From Pseudomonas sp. BP8 (GTDB lineage: Bacteria > Pseudomonadota > Gammaproteobacteria > Pseudomonadales > Pseudomonadaceae), in NCBI RefSeq assembly GCF_017875955.1, contig NZ_JAGINK010000001.1, forward strand, positions 4,370,501 through 4,434,500: 64,000 nucleotides of DNA, read 5' to 3'. The notes under the pieces were generated by a model. That model was not told where the DNA came from. It was given only the letters and a program-made list of their open reading frames with translations, and made no database searches. Made by a program: the position numbers and the translations under genes. Positions 44,934 to 53,884 of this stretch are shown piece by piece (positions within the stretch are counted from its first letter, which is position 1; each line of letters starts with the position of its first letter).

Positions 44934-45176
44934 TCAGATGTCCTGGGTCTTGTCCTGGTCATTGCCAGGCTTGGCCGACTTCTCGCCCTCGCCGCCAATG
45001 GCCTCGTTCAAAGCCTGCTGGGCTGCATCGTTGGTCTTGTCGATCGCCTGCTTGGCGGTTTCGGCCGCCTGGTCGAGCATTTGCTGGGCAGATTTTTCCG
45101 CCTGATCGCATCCTGCCAGGGTAAACAGGGCCAGGGCCAGCACCAACGGGGTGCCGATGGATTTCAGTTGTAGCAT
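44934..45176 (-). CDS. small lipoprotein with amphipathic repeats
   Basis: This 80-residue protein has a lipobox (ALFTLAGCD, Cys23) and then Ala/Gln/Lys-rich heptad-like repeats (KSAQQMLDQAAETAKQAIDK). It is Lpp-like in composition but lacks a C-terminal lysine. The ATG at 45176 is preceded by GAGG. The function is unknown. Confidence 0.78.
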   Translation of the reverse strand: MLQLKSIGTPLVLALALFTLAGCDQAEKSAQQMLDQAAETAKQAIDKTNDAAQQALNEAIGGEGEKSAKPGNDQDKTQDI

Positions 45177-45310
45177 GGGTTCCTCACTTGTCTTGTCCGT
45201 TAGGCGCACGCGGCGCCTTATGGCACGCATTCTAGTGAAGCGGAAACATCCGGAAAATTCGTTTTTTTAGCGGTTATACTTCGGTTTTAACGAATCCGGA
45301 AAAACGCCAC

Positions 45311-46204
45311 ATGCTCAATTACCGCCAGCTGCATTACTTCTGGGTGGTCGCCAGGAGCGGCAGCATCGTGCGCGCCAGCGAACAATTGAACCTCACCCCG
45401 CAGACCATCAGCGGGCAGATCAGCCTGTTCGAGCAGACCTACGGCCTGGAATTGTTTCAACGGGTTGGGCGTCAACTGGAACTGACCGAGACGGGTCGGC
45501 AAACCCTGGTGTATGCCGAGCAGATGTTCCAGATCGGCAGCGAGCTGGAGGCCATGCTCCGCGCCGGCCCTCAGGAGCAGATCCTGTTTCGTGTGGGCGT
45601 GGCCGATGTGGTGCCCAAATCCATCGTCTATCGCCTGCTGGCGCCAACCATGGAGCTTGATGGTGTACTGCGCATCAATTGCCGGGAAGACAAACTGGAA
45701 CGCCTGCTGGCTGACCTGGCCATCCAGCGTCTGGACCTGGTGATTTCCGACAGCCCGATGCCCAGCCACCTGGACATCAAGGGTTATAGCCAGAAGCTGG
45801 GCGAGTGCGGCCTGAGCTTCTTTGCCACCCCTGCCCTCGCCGAGCGCTACGGCCAGCCGTTTCCGGCTTGCCTGGATGACGCGCCACTGTTGATTCCGGG
45901 CCAGGAGACCGTGGTGCGCAGCCGCCTGCTGCGCTGGTTGTCGGAGCAGCAGGTGCAGCCGCGGATCATTGGTGAGTTCGATGACAGCGCGCTGATGCAG
46001 GCGTTTGGGCAGTCGGGCAGCGGCATCTTTGTGGCGCCGAGCGTGATTGCCGAAGAGGTGTGCCGGCAGTATAGGGTGGTGCTGATCGGGCAGACCGAGG
46101 CGGTGAACGAATCGTTTTATGCGATTTCGGTGGAGCGCAAGGTCAAGCATCCGGGGATTGTGGCGATTACCGAGGGGGCGCGGCGGGAGTTGTTTCACTG
46201 GTGA
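45311..46204 (+). CDS. nhaR: LysR-family regulator NhaR
   Basis: This 297-residue protein has an N-terminal winged helix-turn-helix (LNYRQLHYFWVVARSGSIVR, ASEQLNLTPQTISGQISLFE) and a LysR substrate domain. The sequence is strongly NhaR-like (YGLELFQRVGRQLELTETGR). NhaR activates nhaA in response to sodium in E. coli; no antiporter gene is adjacent here. Confidence 0.88.
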   Translation: MLNYRQLHYFWVVARSGSIVRASEQLNLTPQTISGQISLFEQTYGLELFQRVGRQLELTETGRQTLVYAEQMFQIGSELEAMLRAGPQEQILFRVGVADVVPKSIVYRLLAPTMELDGVLRINCREDKLERLLADLAIQRLDLVISDSPMPSHLDIKGYSQKLGECGLSFFATPALAERYGQPFPACLDDAPLLIPGQETVVRSRLLRWLSEQQVQPRIIGEFDDSALMQAFGQSGSGIFVAPSVIAEEVCRQYRVVLIGQTEAVNESFYAISVERKVKHPGIVAITEGARRELFHW

Positions 46205-46222
46205 TTTAGCGGTGGCTGTAGT

Positions 46223-46269
46223 TGGGGCCGCTTCGCGCCCCTTTCGCGACACAAGGCCGCTCCCACAGA
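46223..46269. repeat. single REP of the second type
   Basis: GGGGCCGCTTCGCGCCCC and TTTCGCGACACAAGGCCGCT follow the nhaR stop and form hairpins; it may end nhaR transcription. Confidence 0.75.
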
Positions 46270-46374
46270 CAGCGCGCCTGCCTCACAAGCGACGCCACAC
46301 CTGTGGGAGAGAACAGCCCGATAAAGGTCTATGTTAAAGTCGCGCCCGTCCAATTCCCTGAGATTGCGCTGCAC

Positions 46375-47586
46375 ATGTCCCCTGTCCTTCGTCTGCTCAA
46401 CCGCACCAGCCTGGTCACCCAGATCGTCATCGGCCTGGTCGCCGGCATCGCCCTGGCCCTGCTCGCCCCTACCGTGGCCGGCGATGTCGGGTTTCTTGGC
46501 AAAGTGTTCGTCAGCGCCCTGAAGGCGGTGGCACCGATCCTGGTGTTCATCCTGGTCATGGCGTCGATCGCCAACCACCGCCACGGCCAGGAGACCCATA
46601 TCCGGCCGATCCTCTGGCTGTACTTGCTGGGCACCTTTGCCGCAGCGGTCGTCGCCGTGGTCGCCAGCATGGCGTTCCCTTCCAACCTGGTACTCACTAG
46701 CAGCGAAACCGCCCTCAGCGCGCCCGGCGGGATCACTGAGGTGCTGCAGAATCTGCTGTTGAGCGCCGTCGACAACCCGGTAGCAGCACTGCTCAACGCC
46801 AACTTCATCGGTGTGCTGACCTGGGCGATCGGCCTGGGCATCGCCCTGCGCCATGCCAGCGACGCCACCCGTACGGTGGTCGACGACCTGTCCAAAGGCG
46901 TCACCCTGATCGTGCGCGTGGTTATCCGCTTTGCACCGCTGGGTATTTTCGGTCTGGTCGCCTCGACCCTCGCCCAGTCCGGCCTGGACGCCCTGCTCGG
47001 CTACCTGCACCTGCTCGCGGTATTGATTGGCTGCATGCTGTTCGTCGCGCTGGTGATGAACCCGCTGATCGTGTTCTGGAAGATTCGCCGCAACCCCTAC
47101 CCGCTGGTGCTCATGTGCCTGCGCGAGAGCGGTATCACAGCGTTCTTCACCCGCAGCTCAGCAGCCAACATTCCGGTCAACATGGCACTGGCGGAAAAAC
47201 TCGGCCTGCATGAGGACACCTATTCGGTGTCGATCCCGCTCGGCGCAACCATCAACATGGCCGGCGCGGCCATTACCATCACCGTCCTGACCCTGGCAGC
47301 GGTACATACCCTGGGTATCACCGTCGATATGCCAACCGCCGTGCTGCTCAGCGTGGTAGCTGCGGTCTGCGCGTGCGGCGCGTCAGGGGTGGCGGGCGGC
47401 TCGTTGTTGCTGATTCCGCTGGCGTGCAGCCTGTTTGGTATTCCCAGCGAAGTCGCCATGCAAGTGGTGGCGGTCGGCTTCATCATTGGCGTGCTGCAGG
47501 ATTCGGCCGAAACGGCGCTCAATTCTTCGACCGATGTGATCTTTACCGCGGCTGCGTGCAAGGCGCAGGAACGGCGCAACGCCTGA
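46375..47586 (+). CDS. sstT: Sodium:serine/threonine symporter
   Basis: This 403-residue DAACS-family inner membrane carrier has many hydrophobic helices, the serine-rich loop TAFFTRSSAANIPVNMALAE, and SIPLGATINMAGAAITITVL. It imports Ser and Thr with Na+. The longer frame from 46222 would translate a REP sequence, so ATG at 46375 (MSPVLRLLNRTSLVTQIVIG) is chosen. Confidence 0.96.
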   Translation: MSPVLRLLNRTSLVTQIVIGLVAGIALALLAPTVAGDVGFLGKVFVSALKAVAPILVFILVMASIANHRHGQETHIRPILWLYLLGTFAAAVVAVVASMAFPSNLVLTSSETALSAPGGITEVLQNLLLSAVDNPVAALLNANFIGVLTWAIGLGIALRHASDATRTVVDDLSKGVTLIVRVVIRFAPLGIFGLVASTLAQSGLDALLGYLHLLAVLIGCMLFVALVMNPLIVFWKIRRNPYPLVLMCLRESGITAFFTRSSAANIPVNMALAEKLGLHEDTYSVSIPLGATINMAGAAITITVLTLAAVHTLGITVDMPTAVLLSVVAAVCACGASGVAGGSLLLIPLACSLFGIPSEVAMQVVAVGFIIGVLQDSAETALNSSTDVIFTAAACKAQERRNA

Positions 47587-47714
47587 GATTGCCTGGGGCG
47601 TTTTGCGCCTCTCACGCTATACACGGCCGCTCTCACAGCGGCCGTGTTGTGGCAATTGCTTAAGTGCGCAGCTTTACCTAGGCTAGAGGCCTTTCCTCGC
47701 ATCGAGACAGGGCC

Positions 47715-48362
47715 ATGTCAGAACACCAAACCGCCAGTGAAGGCCGCTTCAACAGCACCGAGATCCGTATTCTCGGCGCGCTGATCGAAAAGCAGGCCAC
47801 CAGCCCTGAAAGCTACCCCCTGACCCTCAATGCCCTGGTCCTGGCCTGCAACCAGAAGACCAGCCGCGAGCCAGTCATGAACCTCTCTCCCGGTCAGGTC
47901 GGCCAAGCCCTGCGCGCGCTCGAAGGGCAAGGCCTGACCCGCCTGCAGATGGGCAGCCGTGCCGATCGTTGGGAACAAAGGGTGGACAAGGCTCTGGAGC
48001 TGGTACCGGCGCAGTTGATCCTGATGGGGTTGATGTTCTTGCGCGGGCCGCAAACCATCAATGAGCTGTTGACGCGCAGCAATCGCCTGCATGAGTTCGA
48101 AGATGGCGATCAGGTCCAGCATCAACTGGAGCGCCTGATTTCGCGGGGCCAGGCCGTCCACCTGCCACGCCAGGCCGGTCAGCGTGAAGACCGCTACACG
48201 CACGCCTTGGGTGATCCGGCGGAGATCGAAGCGATTCTCGCGGCACGCCAGCAAGGCGCCACTGAGCGCAGCAGCGCTGGCAGCGTGGCGGAAGAGCGCA
48301 TTGAAGCGCTCGAGGCGCGCATCGCTGCGCTGGAAGAGCGACTGGCCCAGCTCGAGGGTTGA
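47715..48362 (+). CDS. DUF480/YceH-family protein
   Basis: This 215-residue protein contains STEIRILGALIEKQATSPES and YPLTLNALVLACNQKTSREP, the winged-helix pair typical of the UPF0502 (YceH) family. It ends in a coiled coil (IEALEARIAALEERLAQLEG). It may bind DNA, but the role is unknown. Confidence 0.92.
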   Translation: MSEHQTASEGRFNSTEIRILGALIEKQATSPESYPLTLNALVLACNQKTSREPVMNLSPGQVGQALRALEGQGLTRLQMGSRADRWEQRVDKALELVPAQLILMGLMFLRGPQTINELLTRSNRLHEFEDGDQVQHQLERLISRGQAVHLPRQAGQREDRYTHALGDPAEIEAILAARQQGATERSSAGSVAEERIEALEARIAALEERLAQLEG

Positions 48363-48363
48363 T

Positions 48364-48555
48364 TCAGGCGCTGTCGGCTTTGGGGAAATTGCGACAGCTT
48401 TTGCGCTCGGCCAGCTCCTTGTCGCTGGGGCGCTGGTCGACGAATACGGTACGGCCGTCGGCGTAGATTTCCAGGTAGCCCCAGTGCAGGTCCTGCTCCT
48501 GTTGCCCGGGTTGGGGTGGTACTAGCCACCAGGGTTCGCGGCTGATCAGGGTCAT
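48364..48555 (-). CDS. conserved hypothetical small protein
   Basis: This 63-residue protein is rich in Trp and Pro at the N-terminus (MTLISREPWWLVPPQPGQQE) with a beta-rich middle (GYLEIYADGRTVFVDQRPSD). GGAG lies 8 nt before the ATG. It converges with the YceH gene, with 1 bp between stops. No function is recognised. Confidence 0.65.
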   Translation of the reverse strand: MTLISREPWWLVPPQPGQQEQDLHWGYLEIYADGRTVFVDQRPSDKELAERKSCRNFPKADSA

Positions 48556-48589
48556 CGGTCGGCTCCGGACTTAGTCTGTCTCACTATAG

Positions 48590-48704
48590 CTGGCAGTAGC
48601 GGCCTCTTCGCGGGGCAAGCCCGCTCCTACAGGGATTGCGCCGAATTCAGAATTTGCGCAATACCTGTAGGAGCGGGCTTGCCCCGCGAAGAGGCCGCTA
48701 CTGC
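48590..48704. repeat. inverted REP pair (REPIN) with extended palindrome
   Basis: TAGCGGCCTCTTCGCGGGGC on the left is repeated in perfect inverse at the right, around a centre that is not symmetrical. Confidence 0.9.
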
Positions 48705-48721
48705 CACCGCAAAACCCAGAC

Positions 48722-48750
48722 AAAAAAACGCCGCCCATACAGGCGGCGTT
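48722..48750 (-). terminator. terminator of ahpF
   Basis: AACGCCGCC-TGTATG-GGCGGCGTT with TTTTTTT tail on the minus strand. Confidence 0.93.
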
Positions 48751-48770
48751 TGCTCACCCAGCTACCCGAC

Positions 48771-50333
48771 TCACGCCGGCGCGGAGCTTCGGATCAGGTG
48801 ATCAAAGGCCGACAACGAAGCCTTGGCCCCCTCACCCACCGCAATCACGATCTGCTTATACGGCACAGTGGTCACATCACCCGCGGCAAACACCCCAGGA
48901 ATATTGGTCTGGCCCTTGGCATCGACGATGATCTCGCCGCGTGGCGACAGCTCGACCGTACCTTTGAGCCAATCGGTATTGGGCAGCAGGCCGATCTGCA
49001 CGAAGATCCCTTCCAGTGCCAGGTCATGCAGCTCATCGCTGCTGCGGTCCTTGTAGCGCAGGCCGTTGACCTTCTCGCCATCACCCAGCACTTCAGTGGT
49101 GAGCGCGCTGGTGATCACCTTGACGTTGGCCAGGCTGTGCAGTTTGCGCTGCAGCACGGCATCGGCGCGCAGTTGGCTGTCGAACTCGATCAAGGTCACC
49201 TGAGCCACGATACCCGCGAGGTCGATGGCCGCTTCGACACCGGAGTTGCCGCCGCCGATCACCGCCACACGCTTGCCCTTGAACAACGGCCCGTCGCAGT
49301 GCGGGCAGTAGGCAACGCCACGGGCGCGGTACTGCTGCTCACCCGGCACGTTCATTTCGCGCCAGCGGGCACCGGTGGCGAGGATCACCGTCTTGGCCTT
49401 GAGCGAGGCTCCGCTGGCCAGGCGCACTTCGTGCAGACCGCCAGCAACGGCCGGGATCAGCGCTTCGCCACGCTGCAGGTTCATGATGTCGACGTCGTAC
49501 TGCTTGACGTGCTCTTCCAGCGCCGAGGCGAGTTTCGGGCCTTCGGTCTCTTGCACTGAAATAAAGTTCTCGATGGCCATGGTGTCGAGCACCTGGCCGC
49601 CAAAACGCTCGGCAGCAACGCCAGTACGAATGCCTTTGCGCGCGGCATAGATAGCTGCTGCGGCGCCGGCTGGGCCACCGCCGACCACCAGCACGTCGAA
49701 GGCCTGCTTGGCGTTGATCTTCTCCGCCTGACGGCTGCCAGCGCTGGTGTCGATCTTGCCGAGGATTTCTTCCAGGCCCATGCGGCCCTGACCGAACACC
49801 TCACCGTTGAGGTAGATGCTTGGCACGGCCATGACCTTGCGGGTCTCGACCTCGTCCTGGAACAGCGCGCCGTCGATGGCCACATGGCGCACGTTGGGGT
49901 TGAGCACCGCCATCAGGTTCAGCGCCTGGACCACGTCCGGGCAGTTCTGGCACGACAGCGAGAAGTAGGTTTCAAAGGTGAACTCACCTTGCAGCGCCTG
50001 GATCTGCTCGATCACTTCGGCGCTGGCCTTGGACGGGTGGCCGCCAACTTGCAGCAGCGCCAGCACCAGCGAGGTGAACTCATGGCCCATGGGGATGCCG
50101 GCAAAGCGCAGGCCGATATCAGCACCCGGGCGGTTGAGCGAGAACGATGGGCGACGGGCGTCACTGCCGTCCTTGCGCAAGGTAATCAGGTTGGACAGGC
50201 CGGCGATTTCCACCAGCAGGTCGTGCAATTCGCGGGACTTCGCGCCGTCGTCGAGGGAGGCAACGATCTCGATCGGCTGGGTGACCCGCTCCAGGTAGGT
50301 TTTCAGTTGCGATTTAAGCGTGGCGTCCAACAT
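48771..50333 (-). CDS. ahpF: Alkyl hydroperoxide reductase subunit F
   Basis: This 520-residue flavoprotein has an N-terminal double thioredoxin-like domain with LSCQNCPDVVQALN (CxxC). The FAD site is VLVVGGGPAGAAAAIYAARK, the redox pair AYCPHCDGP, the NADH site AVIGGGNSGVEAAIDLAG, and the closing motif GVFAAGDVT. It passes electrons from NADH to AhpC. The ATG at 50333 fits the family N-terminus MLDATLKSQLKTYLERV. It follows ahpC after a terminator. Confidence 0.97.
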   Translation of the reverse strand: MLDATLKSQLKTYLERVTQPIEIVASLDDGAKSRELHDLLVEIAGLSNLITLRKDGSDARRPSFSLNRPGADIGLRFAGIPMGHEFTSLVLALLQVGGHPSKASAEVIEQIQALQGEFTFETYFSLSCQNCPDVVQALNLMAVLNPNVRHVAIDGALFQDEVETRKVMAVPSIYLNGEVFGQGRMGLEEILGKIDTSAGSRQAEKINAKQAFDVLVVGGGPAGAAAAIYAARKGIRTGVAAERFGGQVLDTMAIENFISVQETEGPKLASALEEHVKQYDVDIMNLQRGEALIPAVAGGLHEVRLASGASLKAKTVILATGARWREMNVPGEQQYRARGVAYCPHCDGPLFKGKRVAVIGGGNSGVEAAIDLAGIVAQVTLIEFDSQLRADAVLQRKLHSLANVKVITSALTTEVLGDGEKVNGLRYKDRSSDELHDLALEGIFVQIGLLPNTDWLKGTVELSPRGEIIVDAKGQTNIPGVFAAGDVTTVPYKQIVIAVGEGAKASLSAFDHLIRSSAPA

Positions 50334-50363
50334 ACGGGCGATTCCTTGTTCAATCTGCAGATA

Positions 50364-50396
50364 CAAAAACGCCCAGGCAACAGTGCCCGGGCGTTT
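50364..50396 (-). terminator. terminator between ahpC and ahpF
   Basis: CGCCCGGGCA-CTGT-TGCCTGGGCG then TTTTT on the minus strand. It would make ahpC more abundant than ahpF through partial read-through. Confidence 0.9.
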
Positions 50397-50457
50397 GGCG
50401 GGGCGGGGAGTACTTCAGCTTTGGCGGCTGCTCACCGCCCGCGATTGGCGCACGATC

Positions 50458-51021
50458 TTAGATCTTGCCAACCAGGTCCAGCGAAGGGGCCAGGGTGGCT
50501 TCGCCTTCTTTCCACTTGGCCGGGCAGACTTCGCCTGGGTGGGCGGCAACGTACTGGGCAGCCTTGACCTTGCGCAGCAGCTCGCTGGCGTCACGGCCTA
50601 CACCGCCGTCGTTGATTTCAACGATCTTGATCTGGCCTTCCGGGTTGATCACGAAGGTACCGCGATCGGCCAGGCCGGCTTCTTCGATCAGCACGTCGAA
50701 GTTGCGCGAGATGACGTGGGTCGGGTCACCGATCAGCGGGTACTTGATCTTGCCGATGGTTTCCGAAGTATCGTGCCAGGCTTTGTGGGTGAAGTGGGTG
50801 TCGGTCGACACGCCGTAGATCTCGACGCCCAGCTTCTGGAACTCAGCGTAGTTGTCGGCCAGGTCGCCCAGTTCGGTTGGGCAGACGAAGGTGAAGTCGG
50901 CTGGGTAGAAGAACACGACAGACCACTTGCCTTGCAGATCGGCTTCGCTCACCTGAACGAATTCGCCGTTGTGGAAGGCAGTTGCGTTGAACGGTTTGAC
51001 TTGGCTGTTGATGATAGGCAT
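50458..51021 (-). CDS. ahpC: Alkyl hydroperoxide reductase subunit C (peroxiredoxin)
   Basis: This 187-residue 2-Cys peroxiredoxin has the peroxidatic cysteine in DFTFVCPTELGDLADNY, the resolving cysteine in HPGEVCPAKWKEGE, and the start MPIINSQVKPFNATAFHNGE. It reduces hydrogen peroxide and organic peroxides with AhpF. The longer frame from 51108 is rejected for the family start at 51021. OxyR control is likely by analogy, but no clean four-part OxyR site was found. Confidence 0.98.
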   Translation of the reverse strand: MPIINSQVKPFNATAFHNGEFVQVSEADLQGKWSVVFFYPADFTFVCPTELGDLADNYAEFQKLGVEIYGVSTDTHFTHKAWHDTSETIGKIKYPLIGDPTHVISRNFDVLIEEAGLADRGTFVINPEGQIKIVEINDGGVGRDASELLRKVKAAQYVAAHPGEVCPAKWKEGEATLAPSLDLVGKI

Positions 51022-51200
51022 GAGATGTGTTCCTTCATGGGGTTTGAATTCGTTGACGGAGAGAATCCTAACGAATGATCCCGGGGAAGGCTCATTGGCA
51101 AAGCTCATGCTGACGATTGGTTTTGGCTATAACCGGGGTTTATTAATAGAAGGGATTGAGCTGAGCAAAGCATTGCGCAGGTATTGTGCGGTGGCAGTGA

Positions 51201-51305
51201 GGGCCTCTTCGCGGGGCAAGCCCGCTCCTACAGGGTATGCGCCGCATTCAAGGGCTGGGCAAGCGCGGACATTGTGGGAGCGGCCTTGTGTCGCGAAAGG
51301 GCCGC
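51201..51305. repeat. REP elements of both types side by side
   Basis: The first-type REP (CGCGGGGCAAGCCCGCTCCT, 51201-51234) is followed by a second-type REP (GGGAGCGGCCTTGTGTCGCG, 51273-51305) between ahpC and gor. Confidence 0.85.
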
Positions 51306-51357
51306 AACGCGGCCCCGGCATTCTTGAGTGAACAGCATCAAGTCAAGCGGCGCGGTA

Positions 51358-52713
51358 TCAGCGGGTAACGGTCCGCATGGTGACGAACTCTTCAGCCGCC
51401 GTCGGGTGCACGCCGATGGTCTCGTCGAACTGCTGCTTGGTCGCGCCGGCCTTCAACGCGATACCCAACCCCTGGATGATCTCGCCAGCGTCCGGGCCGA
51501 CCATGTGGCAACCCAGAACCTTGTCGGTCTCGGCGTCCACCACCAGCTTCATCAGGGTCTTTTCCTGGATATCGGTCAGGGTCAGCTTCATCGCCCGGAA
51601 GCGGCTTTCGAAGATCTGCACCTTGTGCCCGGCTTCCAGCGCCTGCTCCTCGGTCAGGCCAACCGTGCCAATCGGCGGCTGGCTGAACACCGCGGTGGGG
51701 ATGTTCTGGTAGTCCACCGCCCGGTACTGCTCGGGCTTGAACAGACGGCGCGCCACGGCCATGCCTTCGGCAAGCGCTACCGGAGTCAGCTGAACCCGGC
51801 CGATGACATCGCCGATCGCCAGGATCGACGGCTCGGTGGTCTGGTACTGCTCGTCAACCCGCACATAGCCGCGCGGGTCGAGCTCGACGCCGGTGTTCTC
51901 CAGGCCCAGGTTGTCCAGCATCGGCCGGCGCCCAGTGGCATAGAACACGCAGTCGGTGATCAGCTCGCGACCGTCCTTGAGGTTGGCCTTGAGGCTGCCA
52001 TCCTCGAGTTGATCGATGCGCTGGATATCGCTGTTGAACTGCAGGTCGAGGCCGCGCTTGTCCAGCTCTTCCTTGAGGTGGGTACGCACCGAGCCATCGA
52101 AACCGCGCAGGAACAGGTCACCGCGGTAGAGCAAACTGGTCGCGCTGCCCAGCCCCTGGAAGATGCCGGCAAACTCGACGGCGATGTAGCCGCCGCCCAC
52201 CACCAGGATGCGCCGCGGCAATTCCTTGAGGTAGAACGCCTCGTTGGAGGTGATGGCCAGTTCCTTGCCGGGGATATCCGGCACCTGTGGCCAGCCACCG
52301 GTGGCGATCAGAATATGCTTGGCGCTGTAGCGCTGGCCTTCGACCTCGACCTCATTCGCGGCGGTGATGCGCGCATGGCCTTGGAGCAAGGTCACGCCAC
52401 TATTGACCAGCAAGTTGCGATAGATGCCATTGAGGCGTTCGATCTCGCGGTTCTTGTTGGCGATCAGCGTGCCCCAGTCGAAATGCCCTTCTTCGAGGGT
52501 CCAGCCGAAACCTGCGGCCTGCTCCAGCTCATCGGCGACGTGCGCGCCGTACACCAGCAGTTTTTTCGGCACGCAGCCGACGTTGACGCAGGTACCGCCC
52601 AGGTAGCGGCTTTCAGCCACGGCAACCTTCGCGCCGAAACCCGCCGCGAAACGCGCGGCACGCACACCGCCGGAACCGGCACCAATCACGAACAGATCAA
52701 AATCGTAGGCCAC
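51358..52713 (-). CDS. gor: Glutathione-disulfide reductase
   Basis: This 451-residue FAD/NADPH oxidoreductase has the GAGSGGVRAARFAA site, the redox disulfide GTCVNVGCVPKKL, the NADPH site ILVVGGGYIAVEFAGIF, and the C-terminal dimer motif GVHPTAAEEFVTMR. It keeps cytosolic glutathione reduced. I choose GTG at 52713 (VAYDFDLFVIGAGSGG) with GGAG 10 nt upstream; the ATG at 52785 lies beyond the galU terminator. Confidence 0.95.
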   Translation of the reverse strand: MAYDFDLFVIGAGSGGVRAARFAAGFGAKVAVAESRYLGGTCVNVGCVPKKLLVYGAHVADELEQAAGFGWTLEEGHFDWGTLIANKNREIERLNGIYRNLLVNSGVTLLQGHARITAANEVEVEGQRYSAKHILIATGGWPQVPDIPGKELAITSNEAFYLKELPRRILVVGGGYIAVEFAGIFQGLGSATSLLYRGDLFLRGFDGSVRTHLKEELDKRGLDLQFNSDIQRIDQLEDGSLKANLKDGRELITDCVFYATGRRPMLDNLGLENTGVELDPRGYVRVDEQYQTTEPSILAIGDVIGRVQLTPVALAEGMAVARRLFKPEQYRAVDYQNIPTAVFSQPPIGTVGLTEEQALEAGHKVQIFESRFRAMKLTLTDIQEKTLMKLVVDAETDKVLGCHMVGPDAGEIIQGLGIALKAGATKQQFDETIGVHPTAAEEFVTMRTVTR

Positions 52714-52727
52714 AATCCAGACTCCAC

Positions 52728-52757
52728 AAAAAAAGCCACCCGAGGGTGGCCGTTTTT
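52728..52757 (-). terminator. terminator between galU and gor
   Basis: GGCCACCC-TC-GGGTGGC then TTTTTTT on the minus strand; it lies between the galU end and the gor GTG start. Confidence 0.92.
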
Positions 52758-52818
52758 CTACTTGGCTGCAAGCTTCACGCTGCAACAGGCAGCGTGAATG
52801 CTGGTGTCAGCGGGCGGC

Positions 52819-53658
52819 TCAGTAAGCCTTGCCGGTCTTGTAGAAGTTCTCGAAGCAGAAGTTGGTTGCTTCGATGTAGCCTTCGGCACCACCGCAGTCA
52901 AAGCGCTTGCCCTTGAACTTGTAGGCAATCACGCAGCCGTTCTGCGCCTGCTTCATCAGCGCATCGGTGATCTGGATCTCACCGCCTTTGCCTGGCTCGG
53001 TTTCTTCGATCAGCTTGAAGATGTCCGGGGTCAGGATGTAGCGGCCGATGATCGCCAGGTTGGACGGTGCATCTTCTGGTGCAGGCTTCTCGACCATGCT
53101 GTTCACGCGGTAGATATCGTCGCGGATCATTTCGCCGGAAATAACCCCGTACTTGTTGGTTTCCTGCGGATCGACTTCCTGGATGGCCACGATCGAGCAA
53201 CGGAACTGGTTGTACAGCTTGACCATCTGCTGCAGCACGCCGTCACCGTCGAGGTTGACGCACAGGTCATCGGCCAGCACGACCGCGAACGGCTCGTCGC
53301 CGATCAGTGGGCGACCGGTGAGGATCGCGTGGCCCAAGCCTTTCATTTCAGTCTGGCGCGTGTAGGAGAACGAGCACTCGTCCAGCAGGCGACGGATACC
53401 GACCAGGTATTTTTCCTTGTCGGTGCCCTTGATCTGGTTTTCCAGCTCGTAGCTGATGTCGAAATGGTCTTCCAGAGCACGCTTGCCGCGGCCGGTAACG
53501 ATGGAGATCTCGCTCAGGCCAGCCTCCAGTGCCTCTTCAACGCCATACTGGATCAGTGGCTTGTTCACCACCGGCAGCATTTCCTTGGGCATGGCTTTGG
53601 TAGCGGGCAGGAAGCGGGTGCCGTAACCGGCTGCCGGGAACAAGCATTTCTTGATCAT
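52819..53658 (-). CDS. galU: UTP-glucose-1-phosphate uridylyltransferase
   Basis: This 279-residue nucleotidyltransferase has the N-terminal MIKKCLFPAAGYGTRFLPAT and KEMLPVVNKPLIQYGVEEAL. It makes UDP-glucose for exopolysaccharide and LPS synthesis. The ATG at 53658, with AAGGA upstream, is preferred to 53673. Plus-strand open frames in this interval are shadows. Confidence 0.97.
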   Translation of the reverse strand: MIKKCLFPAAGYGTRFLPATKAMPKEMLPVVNKPLIQYGVEEALEAGLSEISIVTGRGKRALEDHFDISYELENQIKGTDKEKYLVGIRRLLDECSFSYTRQTEMKGLGHAILTGRPLIGDEPFAVVLADDLCVNLDGDGVLQQMVKLYNQFRCSIVAIQEVDPQETNKYGVISGEMIRDDIYRVNSMVEKPAPEDAPSNLAIIGRYILTPDIFKLIEETEPGKGGEIQITDALMKQAQNGCVIAYKFKGKRFDCGGAEGYIEATNFCFENFYKTGKAY

Positions 53659-53884
53659 ATACGTCCTTAACAAGGGCTTAGCGTACGAATTTGGCGCAGT
53701 CTAATCAGGCGGCACGCACCTTACAATGCCCCGCCTGTGGCGACCGATGCCATGATAGAGATAACCCAGTGTAGTTAGTTCCGATGAATCGTAAATATTG
53801 CCCCGCCGAACAGCACCGGCCGGCAGCCACGTTCTAGCATCATATGGCCTGTGCCGAGGCTATCGCAGGGCCATCCCGCGGCCA

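Noticed and set aside
51022..51180. OxyR operator upstream of ahpC
   Set aside because: Some ATAG/CTAT-like tetramers occur (for example around 51128-51150), but the required four-part spacing is not met.
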